A stretch of DNA of 59,866 nucleotides from Bacteroidales bacterium. Its GTDB lineage: Bacteria > Bacteroidota > Bacteroidia > Bacteroidales > PUMT01. The notes under the pieces were generated by a model, which saw nothing but the letters and a program-made list of their open reading frames with translations, was not told the origin of the DNA and did no database searches. Of the stretch, positions 28,792 through 39,531 are shown in pieces; within the stretch, counting starts at the first letter, position 1; each line of letters starts with the position of its first letter. A program made the translations under genes and the position numbers. The stretch spans positions 1-59,866 of the forward strand of contig SLOE01000014.1 in NCBI GenBank assembly GCA_007132715.1, in the 5' to 3' direction.

Positions 28792-30129
28792 TTGGCTGAA
28801 TTGATCTCAAACAGGAAAATCTGGAATATAGCCTATCCGATTATCCTCGGAAGTGTCGCGCAGAATTTCATTAATGTCATTGATACTGCATTCCTTGGAC
28901 GGCTGGGTGAAGCAGAGCTGGGGGCTGCTGCCATCGGGGGCGTATTTTATCTTGTGGTCATTATGTTCGGATACGGTTTGGGTCTTGGTACCCAGATCAT
29001 GGTAGCCAGGAGGGCAGGCGAGCAAAGAGAAAACCGTACAGGAATTGTTGTTGAGCACTCCGTGGTCACACTGTTCGTTCTGTCTGTTCTTGTTTTCGGT
29101 CTGATAAAGTTTCTCTCACCCTCCTTTTTCTCGGCTATCATCACTTCACCCCGGATACAGGGGTTGACTGATGATTATGTTCAGATCCGTTCATGGGGGA
29201 TCTTTTTTGCTTTCATAAACATGGGGTTCAATGCGTTTTTTATAGGTACGGCGCGAACCCGTGTGATCACCTTGTCAACTACCTTCATGGCAGTTGTAAA
29301 TATCATTCTGGACTGGCTGCTGATCTTCGGGAACATGGGGTTCCCGGCAATGGGCATAAAAGGGGCGGCACTGGCATCTGTCCTTTCTGAGGTATCGGCT
29401 TCTGTTTTCATGGTCATATATACTGTTTCTTTCTCAAATACCCGAAGGTACGGACTGTTCAGCTTCAATAGGTTTAACAGGCATCTGTGGATGCGGCTTA
29501 TCGGTATATCACTTCCGGTAATGGTCCAGAATGTCATATCTCTTGCTGTTTGGTTTGCGTTTTTTGTGTTTGTGGAGAAGATGGGGGAAACCGAACTGGC
29601 CGTTTCAAACATTATCAGAAGCGTCTATGTTATACTTATGATACCAATATGGGGGTTCTCTGCTGCATCAAATACCATGGTGAGTTTTCTGATCGGCAGG
29701 GGGCGGGAGAATGAAGTAGTGCGTTTGGTCTTTCGTATATCCTGGCTTTGTCTCGCAATGGTCTTGCTCTTTGTTGTGGCATGTGTATTGATGCCTGAAA
29801 GTATCATCGGTATTTATACCGATGATCAGGTGCTTGTTGCCAGCTCTCTGCCAGCTCTTTATGTTGTATGCGGAACCGTAATCTGTTTTGCATTTGCCAT
29901 GGTATTTGTCAGTGCTGTTTCCGGTACGGGCCGGACAAAGGTGGCCCTCGTTATTGAAATGGCCGTTATAGGGGTATACCTGGTTGCAGCTTATGCCTTT
30001 TCAAGTGTATTCATGTTCCCTGTTGCAGTGGTCTGGACAGTTGAGTTTATCTATGCCGGACTGATCTTTATCCTGTCGTATATCTACCTGCGCTATGGCA
30101 AATGGCGCGAAAACCCGCTCCAGCTTTAG
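28792..30129 (+). CDS. MATE family efflux transporter
   Basis: 12-TM-like profile, IWNIAYPIILGSVAQNFINVIDTAFLGRLGEAELGAAAIGG; TTG start. Confidence 0.93.
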   Translation: MAELISNRKIWNIAYPIILGSVAQNFINVIDTAFLGRLGEAELGAAAIGGVFYLVVIMFGYGLGLGTQIMVARRAGEQRENRTGIVVEHSVVTLFVLSVLVFGLIKFLSPSFFSAIITSPRIQGLTDDYVQIRSWGIFFAFINMGFNAFFIGTARTRVITLSTTFMAVVNIILDWLLIFGNMGFPAMGIKGAALASVLSEVSASVFMVIYTVSFSNTRRYGLFSFNRFNRHLWMRLIGISLPVMVQNVISLAVWFAFFVFVEKMGETELAVSNIIRSVYVILMIPIWGFSAASNTMVSFLIGRGRENEVVRLVFRISWLCLAMVLLFVVACVLMPESIIGIYTDDQVLVASSLPALYVVCGTVICFAFAMVFVSAVSGTGRTKVALVIEMAVIGVYLVAAYAFSSVFMFPVAVVWTVEFIYAGLIFILSYIYLRYGKWRENPLQL

Positions 30130-30357
30130 GCCTGAACTGAACAACTGACCGTTTTACAGGAATATATTGTCCGTGTACAGGTGCCGGGCTTCCTCTTGCC
30201 GCAATTATGCATTATCAGGTGTCATATTGACATGATTTAAAGAGTCTTGGGCGCCACAATGGCATGTTGCTGATCTGTTTTAAAGACCGGCAGTGATTTT
30301 GATGGACCATAGAAACAGTTGTAACATTTCTAATATTACCAAATTACCGGAAAAGGT

Positions 30358-32955
30358 ATGGACTTAAACAAATTCACGATAAAATCGCAGGAAGCCCTTC
30401 AGCAGGCTTTCTCTATTGCAGCCGGATATGGTCATCAGGCGGTTGATACGGGCCATATAATGAAGGCTCTTCTGAATGCTGATGAGCATGTGACAGATTT
30501 CATACTCAAGAAGCTGAACGTAAATGCGGCAAATTTTTCCAAAGTGGTCGATAAGATCATTGAATCTTACCCCAAGGTTTCGGGTGGTGACCAGTACCTC
30601 TCTTCCGGGGCATCTTCAGCTTTGCAGAAGGCAATGACAGGATCCCGCGAAGCCGGCGACGAGTATGTTTCGATAGAGCATCTGCTGACGGGATTATTTA
30701 TGGCGGGTGACCAGGTTTCGCAAGTTATGAAGGACAGTGGGATAACAGCCGGTGATCTGAACAAGGCTATAGCCGAACTCAGGAAAGGGGGCAAAGCCAC
30801 AAGCCAGTCCGCCGAAAACAGCTTCAACGCTCTTAACCGTTTTGCCATTAATCTTAATGAAATGGCACGTGCCGGCAGACTCGACCCTGTTATCGGAAGG
30901 GATGATGAGATCAGGCGTATACTGCAGATATTGTCCAGGCGGACCAAAAACAATCCCATCCTTATAGGTGAACCCGGTGTAGGTAAAACTGCAATAGCTG
31001 AAGGACTTGCCCACAGGATAGTTGATGGGGATGTGCCCGACAACCTGAAAACAAAGCAGGTCTATTCACTTGACATGGGAGCCCTGGTAGCTGGGGCAAA
31101 ATACAAGGGAGAGTTTGAGGAGCGGCTGAAGGCTGTGATTAAGGAAGTTGTTGCAGCGGCGGGTGAAATTGTCATGTTCATTGATGAGATACACACCCTT
31201 GTTGGCGCCGGGAAGAGCGAGGGTGCAATGGATGCGGCGAATATCCTCAAGCCTGCACTTGCGCGCGGAGAACTACGGGCGATAGGTGCCACCACGCTTA
31301 ATGAGTACCAGAAGTATTTTGAAAAGGATAAGGCGCTTGAAAGAAGGTTCCAGTTAGTTATTGTTGATGAACCGGATGTTATGAGTGCAATTTCCATTCT
31401 GAGGGGGCTTAAGGAGAGATACGAGGCGCACCACAAGGTCAGGATCAAGGATGATGCCATTATTTCGGCCGTTGAGCTCTCGCACAGGTATATAACAGAA
31501 AGATTCCTGCCCGATAAGGCAATAGACCTGATAGATGAAGCTGCATCAAAACTGCGGCTGGAAATGAATTCGGTGCCTGAAAATATAGATGAGATCGAGA
31601 GAAGGATAAAACAGGTTGAGATCGAAAAGGAAGCAATCAAGCGTGAGGGGAACAAGGCCAAAGCATCGGAGTTGTCTGCTACTCTCGCCAATCTGAGTGA
31701 AGAGAGAAATCGTCTCAGGGCGGCATGGGAGAATGAACGAAAACTGATAAGCGGGATTCAGAAACACAAGGAAGCCATAGAGAATATGAAGCTGGAAGCA
31801 GTTAAGGCTGAAAGGCAGGGCGATTACGGAAAAGTAGCCGAGCTGAGGTATGGCCGGATAAAGGAGGCTGAGGAGGAAATTGCTGAACTGAACAGCGAGC
31901 TTAGAGAATTGCAGGGCGAGGATGCCCTGATCAGGGAAGAGGTCGATTCGGAGGATATAGCCGAGATAGTGGCAAGATGGACCGGCATACCGGTCAGCCG
32001 TATGCTGCAGAGTGAGAGAGAAAAGCTGATGTCGCTGGAGGCAGAGCTGCACAATCGTGTCGTGGGACAGGACGAAGCGCTTCAGGCTGTTTCAGATGCA
32101 GTAAGGCGAAGCAGGGCCGGATTACAGGATTCAAGGCGACCTGTTGGATCATTTATTTTCCTGGGATCGACCGGCGTGGGTAAAACCGAGCTGGCAAGAG
32201 CGCTGGCCGAATTTCTTTTTGATGATGAGAACCTGATGACCCGGATAGATATGTCTGAGTACCAGGAGCGACACTCGGTGTCAAGGCTTATCGGTGCACC
32301 ACCTGGATATGTAGGTTATGATGAGGGAGGACAGCTGACAGAAGCAGTAAGGAGAAAGCCATATTCGGTAGTGCTGCTCGATGAGATCGAAAAGGCACAC
32401 CCTGATGTGTTCAATATTCTTCTCCAGGTGCTTGATGACGGGCGGCTCACTGATAACAAGGGCAGGGTGGTAAATTTCAGGAACACCATAATCATAATGA
32501 CATCAAATGCCGGATCGGAGATCATTCAGGCCAATTACGAAAAGCTGAACGGCATGGACAGGGACGAGGTGTTCGAGAAATCAAGTAAAGAGGTTTTTGC
32601 GCTGCTTCGGCGGACTATAAGGCCTGAGTTCCTGAACCGCGTTGACGACATAATAATGTTTAAGCCACTTGAGCAGGATGAGGTGCGCCAGATAGTGCTG
32701 CTTCAGTTCGAAAACGTGAAAAAGATGCTGCGGGCAAACAATGTAGAGGCTGAAATTACAGAAAAGGCAGTAGACCTTCTTACCCGGCTCGGTTATGATC
32801 CCCAGTATGGGGCAAGGCCTGTGAGGAGAGTGATGCAGAAACAGATACTCAATGAATTGTCACGGCAGATAGTTGCAGGGAAAGTTGACAGGGACCAAAA
32901 ACTTATAATCGATGCTGAGGCGGGTAAACTGCTTTTCATGAACAGCGGGGACTGA
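30358..32955 (+). CDS. clpB: ATP-dependent chaperone ClpB
   Basis: Two AAA+ modules ([34 protein letters not shown]) with middle coiled-coil; Clp N domain; 865 aa. Confidence 0.97.
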   Translation: MDLNKFTIKSQEALQQAFSIAAGYGHQAVDTGHIMKALLNADEHVTDFILKKLNVNAANFSKVVDKIIESYPKVSGGDQYLSSGASSALQKAMTGSREAGDEYVSIEHLLTGLFMAGDQVSQVMKDSGITAGDLNKAIAELRKGGKATSQSAENSFNALNRFAINLNEMARAGRLDPVIGRDDEIRRILQILSRRTKNNPILIGEPGVGKTAIAEGLAHRIVDGDVPDNLKTKQVYSLDMGALVAGAKYKGEFEERLKAVIKEVVAAAGEIVMFIDEIHTLVGAGKSEGAMDAANILKPALARGELRAIGATTLNEYQKYFEKDKALERRFQLVIVDEPDVMSAISILRGLKERYEAHHKVRIKDDAIISAVELSHRYITERFLPDKAIDLIDEAASKLRLEMNSVPENIDEIERRIKQVEIEKEAIKREGNKAKASELSATLANLSEERNRLRAAWENERKLISGIQKHKEAIENMKLEAVKAERQGDYGKVAELRYGRIKEAEEEIAELNSELRELQGEDALIREEVDSEDIAEIVARWTGIPVSRMLQSEREKLMSLEAELHNRVVGQDEALQAVSDAVRRSRAGLQDSRRPVGSFIFLGSTGVGKTELARALAEFLFDDENLMTRIDMSEYQERHSVSRLIGAPPGYVGYDEGGQLTEAVRRKPYSVVLLDEIEKAHPDVFNILLQVLDDGRLTDNKGRVVNFRNTIIIMTSNAGSEIIQANYEKLNGMDRDEVFEKSSKEVFALLRRTIRPEFLNRVDDIIMFKPLEQDEVRQIVLLQFENVKKMLRANNVEAEITEKAVDLLTRLGYDPQYGARPVRRVMQKQILNELSRQIVAGKVDRDQKLIIDAEAGKLLFMNSGD

Positions 32956-33065
32956 TAACCCTGTTATTTCCGGTTTTAGCATCATATCGGATTAAAGTGT
33001 TTTGACGGCCTTTTATCCTGAATACCCTGCTGAATTATATCTTGATTAAGGTGGCTTTTTCGGGT

Positions 33066-33416
33066 TTATAGTGTTCCGGTGATTTTCTTAAGCTCCTCTA
33101 TGGATAGTGTGAACTGCCTGGTGATGTTTTCAACAAAATCGCCGTAAAGATGCTTGTTTCGTCCCTCTCTGGCAATATTTTCCAGCTCCCTGAGGTCTTC
33201 TGCGATCTTGTTTGCTCCCATTATCTGGGCCGAAGCTTTTGCTTTGTGGGCAAGCTTCCCAAGTGCTTCCCCGTCGCCTGTCTCAAGATACCGGTGCATG
33301 CGTTCCAGATAGCCTGGTATCTCACTGGTGTAGATATCAATCATCTCCTTCATCATTTTCCTGTCACCACCTGACATTTCTTTCAGATAATCAAGGTTTA
33401 TATACTCAAATTCCAT
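33066..33416 (-). CDS. Stand-alone Hpt (histidine phosphotransfer) domain protein
   Basis: LGKLAHKAKASAQIMGANKIAEDLRELE phosphoacceptor-His motif in a ~116-aa all-helical protein. Confidence 0.85.
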   Translation of the reverse strand: MEFEYINLDYLKEMSGGDRKMMKEMIDIYTSEIPGYLERMHRYLETGDGEALGKLAHKAKASAQIMGANKIAEDLRELENIAREGRNKHLYGDFVENITRQFTLSIEELKKITGTL

Positions 33417-33539
33417 ATAATATCCGGGTTTTAAAACAATTTAACCTTTTATAAAAGTAATGGATTTTTGTGAATTTCATGTACCTTATTCACAGCTATC
33501 TTATTTATATTTGCCTTTTTTACCTTTGAAAAGAATTTA

Positions 33540-34661
33540 ATGTATATGAAGAAGACCGTTTTCACCGATGTGCACGTAAAACTTGGTGCGAAGATGCAAC
33601 CGTTCGCCGGGTACATCATGCCGGTTGAATACAGTGGTATAAATGATGAACACCGGACAGTCCGCGAAAAGGCCGGTATATTCGATGTTTCCCATATGGG
33701 TGAATTCTGGGTTAAGGGCCCCGGTGCGTCAGCATTCCTCCAGTATGTAACCAGTAATGATATCAACAGGCTTGACGACAGTATGGTTCAGTATACCTGC
33801 CTGCCAAACGGCAAGGGGGGGATAGTCGACGACCTCCTGGTATACAGGATCGATCCTGAAACGTATATGCTTGTTGTAAATGCATCCAACATCCAAAAAG
33901 ACTGGGACTGGCTCTCATTGCATGCCCGGGAACACGGACTGGAGATTGGGAAGGACCTTTACAATGCCTCTGACGAAATTGCACTTCTTGCAGTCCAGGG
34001 ACCTTTGGCCATGAAGATAATGGAAGAACTAACGGGAGAACCGGTTGGAGGAATGAAATTCTATTCTTTCAGAAAGCTTGATGTTGCGGGGATCAGGAAT
34101 GCCATATTCTCAGTTACTGGATATACAGGTTCAGGCGGATGTGAGATCTATGTCGCAAATGAGGACGGTCCGGCGCTGTGGGATGCAATACTGGATGCAG
34201 GAAGCGGTTATGGTCTCAAGCCTGCGGGACTTGGAGCGAGAGATACCCTGCGCCAGGAGATGGGCTATTGCCTTTACGGGAACGATATTGATGAGACTAC
34301 TTCGCCTATTGAAGCCGGACTTGGCTGGATAACAAAATTTGTTGACGGAAACGGATTTATTGACAGGGATAGGCTGTATCGTCAGAAGACAGGGGGTGTG
34401 ACCCGTAAGCTGGCAGCTTTTGTAATGAAGGAGAGGGGCATTCCCAGGAAGGGTTATGATATTGCCGGTGAAAACGGAACTATTATCGGAAATGTAACAT
34501 CCGGGACCATGTCGCCCATGATGCAAACCGGGATAGGAATGGGTTATGTAACACCTGAATATGCAGGAGAGGGTAAATCAGTCGATATCATTATCCGTAA
34601 TAAACCCGTACGGGCTGAAACAGTAAAACCTCCCATATACAAAGGAGCCTCCGGCAAATGA
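33540..34661 (+). CDS. gcvT: Glycine cleavage system T protein (aminomethyltransferase)
   Basis: KKTVFTDVHVKLGAKMQPFAGYIMPVEYSGINDEH, YTGSGGCEIY, GLGARDTLRQEMGYCLYGNDID. Confidence 0.96.
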   Translation: MYMKKTVFTDVHVKLGAKMQPFAGYIMPVEYSGINDEHRTVREKAGIFDVSHMGEFWVKGPGASAFLQYVTSNDINRLDDSMVQYTCLPNGKGGIVDDLLVYRIDPETYMLVVNASNIQKDWDWLSLHAREHGLEIGKDLYNASDEIALLAVQGPLAMKIMEELTGEPVGGMKFYSFRKLDVAGIRNAIFSVTGYTGSGGCEIYVANEDGPALWDAILDAGSGYGLKPAGLGARDTLRQEMGYCLYGNDIDETTSPIEAGLGWITKFVDGNGFIDRDRLYRQKTGGVTRKLAAFVMKERGIPRKGYDIAGENGTIIGNVTSGTMSPMMQTGIGMGYVTPEYAGEGKSVDIIIRNKPVRAETVKPPIYKGASGK

Positions 34662-34700
34662 TCTATATAAATGGCGGGCCGTAAACCGGTACTATAAAGA

Positions 34701-35435
34701 ATGCAGAAGCAGGCAATAAAAAACATTGAGGTATGCTTTTCTCCGGCGTTGTACGATTATTACCGTAATGATAACGCCATAGTCGTGGTATCTGATATTC
34801 TCAGAGCAACCACAGCCATCTGTGCGGCATTTGATAATGGGGTCAGGAACCTAATACCTGTGGGCGGAATTGATGAGGCCCGGGAATGGAAAGGAAAGGG
34901 CTATCTTGTTGCTGCCGAGAGGGACGGAATTGTGCTTGATTTTGCCGATTTCGGCAATTCACCGTTTAATTTCCGGCCTGACAGGGTCAGGGGAAAGACC
35001 ATAGTATACAGTACCACCAACGGTACACAGGCCATAATGATGGCCTCAGGCGCAAAGCATGTGGCTGCAGGGGCATTTGTAAATCTCTCCGCACTTGCCG
35101 GTTGGCTCAGGGAGACCGGGTGTGATGTAGTTGTTCTCTGTGCAGGGTGGAAGAACCGGTTCAGCCTGGAGGACAGTGTATTCGCGGGGGCACTTGCAGA
35201 TAAGCTGATCGGATCGGGCAACTTTGCCACAATGTGCGATGCCGCAGTTGCTGCACGTGAATTGTGGCTGACGGCACGGTCAGACCTGGTTGGATATATA
35301 GAGAAGGCGGCGCACCGTCACAGGTTAAAAAAACTGGGACTTGATGATGTACTGGGGTACTGTTTTACTCCCGACAGTACAAATGTCATTCCCGTTCTCA
35401 AAGGGAACATGCTGGTCAGCCTTACAGATTACTGA
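34701..35435 (+). CDS. comB: 2-phosphosulfolactate phosphatase (ComB family)
   Basis: VVVSDILRATTAICAAF, ERDGIVLDFADFGNSPFNF, TIVYSTTNGTQAIMMA, VVLCAGWKNRFSLEDSVFAGAL. Confidence 0.88.
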   Translation: MQKQAIKNIEVCFSPALYDYYRNDNAIVVVSDILRATTAICAAFDNGVRNLIPVGGIDEAREWKGKGYLVAAERDGIVLDFADFGNSPFNFRPDRVRGKTIVYSTTNGTQAIMMASGAKHVAAGAFVNLSALAGWLRETGCDVVVLCAGWKNRFSLEDSVFAGALADKLIGSGNFATMCDAAVAARELWLTARSDLVGYIEKAAHRHRLKKLGLDDVLGYCFTPDSTNVIPVLKGNMLVSLTDY

Positions 35436-35554
35436 ATCCTGTTGCCGGTTGTTGAAAATTACTTATAAAAACTTGCAGTTGTCTTACCTATTCTGAGAAA
35501 TAATTTGCAATTTGCGAATCCGTAAAAGAATTAACCATTTAAAACACTCTGCCG

Positions 35555-36628
35555 ATGAAGAAACATAATTTTAGCGCCGGGCCATCGATCCTGGCCCGCG
35601 AGGTAATTGAAAGCACAGCGGAAGCGGTGCTCGATCTGAATGGAATTGGTCTGTCGGTCATGGAAATATCACACAGGGGCAAAGATTTCCAGGCTGTTAT
35701 GGATGAGGCTGTTGCTCTGTTCAAAGAAGTTCTTGGAGTTCCTGACGGCTATGAAGTACTGTTTCTCGGGGGAGGGGCGAGCATGCAGTTCTGCATGGTT
35801 CCCTACAACCTTTTACAGAAAAAAGCAGCTTACCTGGAAACCGGATCATGGGCAAAAAAGGCAATAAAAGAAGCCCGCTATATCGGACCGGTTGAGGTGG
35901 TAGCGAGTTCGGCTGACAAAAACTTCAGTTATATCCCCGAATCATATGATATTCCAGGAGATGCCGACTATTTCCATATTACCACCAATAATACCATTTT
36001 CGGCACTGAGATCCATGAAGATATTGACAGTCCGGTTCCGCTTGTGGCCGATATGTCATCCGACATATTCAGCCGGCCGGTGGATGTATCCAGGTACGGT
36101 ATCATATATGGCGGGGCACAGAAGAATCTTGGTCCTGCCGGTGTTTCTTTCGTTGTTATCAGGAAGGATATCCTTGGCAAGGTTGAACGCAATATTCCCT
36201 CTATGCTGGATTACAGGATACACATAGAGAACGGATCAATGTTCAATACCCCTCCCTGTCTTCCAATATTCACCGTGAGGGAAACACTCAAGTGGTTGAA
36301 GAAGATAGGAGGAGTTTCAAGGATGCAGGAAATCAATACGGGGAAGGCCGGACTGCTTTACGATGCCATTGATAACAGCAGGATATTCGTGGGGACGGCT
36401 GATAAGAGATCCCGGTCGATTATGAATGTCTGCTTTGTGATGAAGGAAGAATACAAGGATCTTGAGGCCGATTTTCTTGCCTTCGCACAGGAAAAAGGCA
36501 TGGTAGGCGTCAAGGGACACAGGTCGGTCGGGGGATTCAGGGCCTCGATATACAATGCATTACCGGTCGAAAGCGTGCAGGCGCTTATCGATTTAATGAA
36601 GGAGTTTGAGAAAACAAAAGTGAAATAA
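35555..36628 (+). CDS. serC: 3-phosphoserine/phosphohydroxythreonine aminotransferase
   Basis: [61 protein letters not shown]. Confidence 0.96.
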   Translation: MKKHNFSAGPSILAREVIESTAEAVLDLNGIGLSVMEISHRGKDFQAVMDEAVALFKEVLGVPDGYEVLFLGGGASMQFCMVPYNLLQKKAAYLETGSWAKKAIKEARYIGPVEVVASSADKNFSYIPESYDIPGDADYFHITTNNTIFGTEIHEDIDSPVPLVADMSSDIFSRPVDVSRYGIIYGGAQKNLGPAGVSFVVIRKDILGKVERNIPSMLDYRIHIENGSMFNTPPCLPIFTVRETLKWLKKIGGVSRMQEINTGKAGLLYDAIDNSRIFVGTADKRSRSIMNVCFVMKEEYKDLEADFLAFAQEKGMVGVKGHRSVGGFRASIYNALPVESVQALIDLMKEFEKTKVK

Positions 36629-36642
36629 AAAAATGAATTGTT

Positions 36643-37566
36643 ATGAGGAAAGTACTGGTAGCAACGGAGAAACCCTTTGCAAAACAGGCTGTTAACGGCA
36701 TATCGGAAGTTCTCAGCGAAGCAGGGTATGAAATGGCCCTTCTTGAAAACTACAGTGACAAGTCTGATCTCCTCAGGGCTGTTGAAGGTGTTGATGCGCT
36801 TATAGTCAGGAGTGATCTTGTCACCAATGAAGTTCTTGAGGCTGCCCAAAAACTTGCTGTTGTGGTGAGGGCGGGTGCCGGATATGACAATATTGACCTG
36901 GATGCATCTACAAGTAAGGGCGTTGTCGTGATGAATACACCCGGCCAGAATTCAAATGCCGTTGCCGAGCTTGCAGTCGGCATGATGATATATATGGCCC
37001 GCAACCAGTTTAACGGCACTTCAGGGACAGAGCTCAGGGGTAAGACGATTGGCATACACGGATGCGGTAACGTCGGAATGAACGTTGCCAGGATCGGCCG
37101 GGGTCTGCAGATGAAGGTGATTGGATTTTGCAGTTGGGTCGGTATGGACCGGATCAGCTTTGCCGGCGTTAAATTTGTCGATACAGTAGAAGATCTTTAC
37201 AGCAAATGCCACTACATATCATTGAGCATTCCCGCCAACAAGGAAACTGTGCGCCTTGTCAACTATGATCTTCTTTCAAGGATGCCGGCTCCGGCAGTAC
37301 TCGTTAATGCAGCCCGGAAAGAGGTGGTGGACGAGGCCTCGCTGCTCAGGATGTTTGCCGAAAGGCCCGATTTCCAGTATTTAACTGATGTGGCGCCTGA
37401 TTGTGCAGGTGAAATTGCCGAAAAGTATCCCGGCAGGTACTTTTTTACACCCAAAAAGATGGGTGCCCAGACGGCTGAGGCCAACATCAATGCGGGCATT
37501 GCTGCAGCCAGGCAGATAGTGGCTTATTTTGAAGGAGGCGAAACAAAATACCAGGTAAATAAGTAA
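36643..37566 (+). CDS. serA: D-3-phosphoglycerate dehydrogenase-like 2-hydroxyacid dehydrogenase (short form, no ACT domain)
   Basis: VVVRAGAGYDNIDLDASTSKGVVVMNTPGQNSNAVAELAVGMM, GIHGCGNVGMNVARIG; PKKMGAQTAEAN replaces the usual P-H-x-GA histidine motif. Confidence 0.88.
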   Translation: MRKVLVATEKPFAKQAVNGISEVLSEAGYEMALLENYSDKSDLLRAVEGVDALIVRSDLVTNEVLEAAQKLAVVVRAGAGYDNIDLDASTSKGVVVMNTPGQNSNAVAELAVGMMIYMARNQFNGTSGTELRGKTIGIHGCGNVGMNVARIGRGLQMKVIGFCSWVGMDRISFAGVKFVDTVEDLYSKCHYISLSIPANKETVRLVNYDLLSRMPAPAVLVNAARKEVVDEASLLRMFAERPDFQYLTDVAPDCAGEIAEKYPGRYFFTPKKMGAQTAEANINAGIAAARQIVAYFEGGETKYQVNK

Positions 37567-37581
37567 AAATAAATTTGAAAG

Positions 37582-38829
37582 ATGGCCATACTTAAACCTT
37601 TCAGGGGGCTGCGGCCTCCTGCCGGCATTGCCAGGCAGGTAGCCTCAAGACCCTATGATGTTCTCAATTCTGAGGAGGCACGTGAGGAAGCGGACGGAAA
37701 CTACTATTCCCTTCTGCATATAATCAAGCCCGAAATTGACTGTCCCCCGGGAACAGGCGAATATGACCAGGTGGTATATGATACTGCACGGAGCAATTTT
37801 GAAAAATTCCGCGATAAAGGCTGGCTGGTGCAGGACAATCCGGAGTGTCTGTATATATATGCCCAGACCATGGATGGAAAGAGGCAGTACGGACTTGTAG
37901 GCTGTGCCGGGGTTGATGATTATATGAACGACAGGATCAAAAAGCATGAGCTTACCAGGCCGGATAAGGAGGCCGACCGTATGAGGCACGTAAGGGTAAC
38001 GAATGCCAATATGGAACCGGTATTTTTTACCTACAGGTCCGAACCGGAGATAGATGAGATAGTGGAAAGTTATACCAAAGGTAATGAGCCGGTTTATGAT
38101 TTTACCGCTGATGACGGCGTGGGTCACCATTTCTGGGTGATCGATGACAGGCATCTGGTTGCCAGACTGGTTGATCTGTTCGGCAGGGTTCCGTGCACTT
38201 ATGTGGCTGACGGTCATCACAGGACGGCTGCAGCTGCACTGGTGGGGAACGAGAAAAAAGCTGCCAACCCACATCATACCGGTGACGAGGAGTATAATTT
38301 CTTCCTGGCCGTTCACTTTCCTGACAACCAGCTGAACATAATAGATTACAACAGGGTCGTGAAGGATCTTAACGGACTGGACAGGGAGAGTTTCCTCAGG
38401 GAACTGGAAAAAGTGTTTGTTGTGACCGACATGGGAGAAGAGATATACAAACCCGGCAGGTTACATGATTTCTCGATGTACCTTGAGGGCAGGTGGTATG
38501 CTTTGAGTGCAAGGGAAGGGACATACAATGATACCGACCCGATAGGCTGCCTTGATGTTACAGTGCTTTCGAAACTGGTGCTCGATAATATACTGGGCAT
38601 AAAAGATCTGAGAACAGACAAGAGGATTGATTTCGTGGGAGGTATCAGGGGACTTGGCGAGCTGAAGAGGCGCGTCGACAGCGGGGAGATGAAGGTAGCT
38701 TTCGCCCTTTACCCGGTCACTATGAGGCAGCTTATGGATATTGCCGATACCGGCAATATTATGCCGCCCAAGACAACCTGGTTCGAGCCCAAACTCAGAA
38801 GTGGTCTGGTTGTACATTTGCTCGACTGA
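37582..38829 (+). CDS. DUF1015 domain-containing protein
   Basis: ILKPFRGLRPPAGIARQVASRPYDVLNSEEAR, CTYVADGHHRTAAA, LYPVTMRQLMDIADTGNIMPPKTTWFEPKLRSGLVVH. Confidence 0.93.
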   Translation: MAILKPFRGLRPPAGIARQVASRPYDVLNSEEAREEADGNYYSLLHIIKPEIDCPPGTGEYDQVVYDTARSNFEKFRDKGWLVQDNPECLYIYAQTMDGKRQYGLVGCAGVDDYMNDRIKKHELTRPDKEADRMRHVRVTNANMEPVFFTYRSEPEIDEIVESYTKGNEPVYDFTADDGVGHHFWVIDDRHLVARLVDLFGRVPCTYVADGHHRTAAAALVGNEKKAANPHHTGDEEYNFFLAVHFPDNQLNIIDYNRVVKDLNGLDRESFLRELEKVFVVTDMGEEIYKPGRLHDFSMYLEGRWYALSAREGTYNDTDPIGCLDVTVLSKLVLDNILGIKDLRTDKRIDFVGGIRGLGELKRRVDSGEMKVAFALYPVTMRQLMDIADTGNIMPPKTTWFEPKLRSGLVVHLLD

Positions 38830-38834
38830 ATTAT

Positions 38835-39500
38835 ATGGAAATTGCTGCCAACATACAGAGGCTGTATGATGAGCTGCCTGCCGGCATACGGATCGTTGCA
38901 GTTACAAAGACCCGTACCACCGGAGAAGTTATGGAACTGTACAATGCAGGGCACCGCGTAATGGGGGAGAACAGGGTGCAGGAACTGCTGGCCAAAAGGG
39001 AGGAACTTCCGGGTGATATTGAATGGCATATGGTCGGGCACCTGCAGACTAACAAAGTGAAGTACATTGCACCGTTTGTGTCACTTATACATTCGGTCGA
39101 TTCACAAAAGCTTATGAGGACAGTGAGCAAGGAAGCACTTAAGAATAAACGGGTAATTGACGTGCTTCTCCAGGTACACATCGCAGATGAGGAGACCAAG
39201 TTCGGTTTTTCGGAGGAGGAGGTCACCGGTTTTGCAGAAGGTTTCTCCGCTGCCGTTTATCCCGGTGCAAGGTTGCGGGGATTGATGGGAATGGCCACAT
39301 TTACGCCAGATACCGGTAAGGTCAGGTCTGAGTTCATAAAACTTGCGTCAATATTCAGAAATCTGCAGAATATACTTGGCAGTGAGGCAGAAGCTTTCGA
39401 TGAACTCTCAATGGGGATGTCGGACGATTACCGGGTTGCAGTAGGAGAGGGGAGTACCCTGGTAAGGATAGGAAGTCTCATTTTCGGCGAAAGAGAATAA
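38835..39500 (+). CDS. YggS-family PLP homeostasis protein (PLPBP)
   Basis: IRIVAVTKTRTTGEVMELYNAGHRVMGENRVQELLAK, EWHMVGHLQTNKVKYI, LRGLMGMATFT, ELSMGMSDDYRVAVGEGSTLVRIGSLIFGERE. Confidence 0.95.
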   Translation: MEIAANIQRLYDELPAGIRIVAVTKTRTTGEVMELYNAGHRVMGENRVQELLAKREELPGDIEWHMVGHLQTNKVKYIAPFVSLIHSVDSQKLMRTVSKEALKNKRVIDVLLQVHIADEETKFGFSEEEVTGFAEGFSAAVYPGARLRGLMGMATFTPDTGKVRSEFIKLASIFRNLQNILGSEAEAFDELSMGMSDDYRVAVGEGSTLVRIGSLIFGERE

Positions 39501-39531
39501 TAGACCATAATAACAAATAATATTTACAATT

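Noticed and set aside
31062-31691. 209-aa minus-strand ORF inside clpB
   Set aside because: Ser/Ile-rich shadow ORF antisense to conserved ClpB sequence.
37645-38316. 223-aa minus-strand ORF opposite DUF1015
   Set aside because: Antisense shadow of a well-supported family; no recognisable motif.
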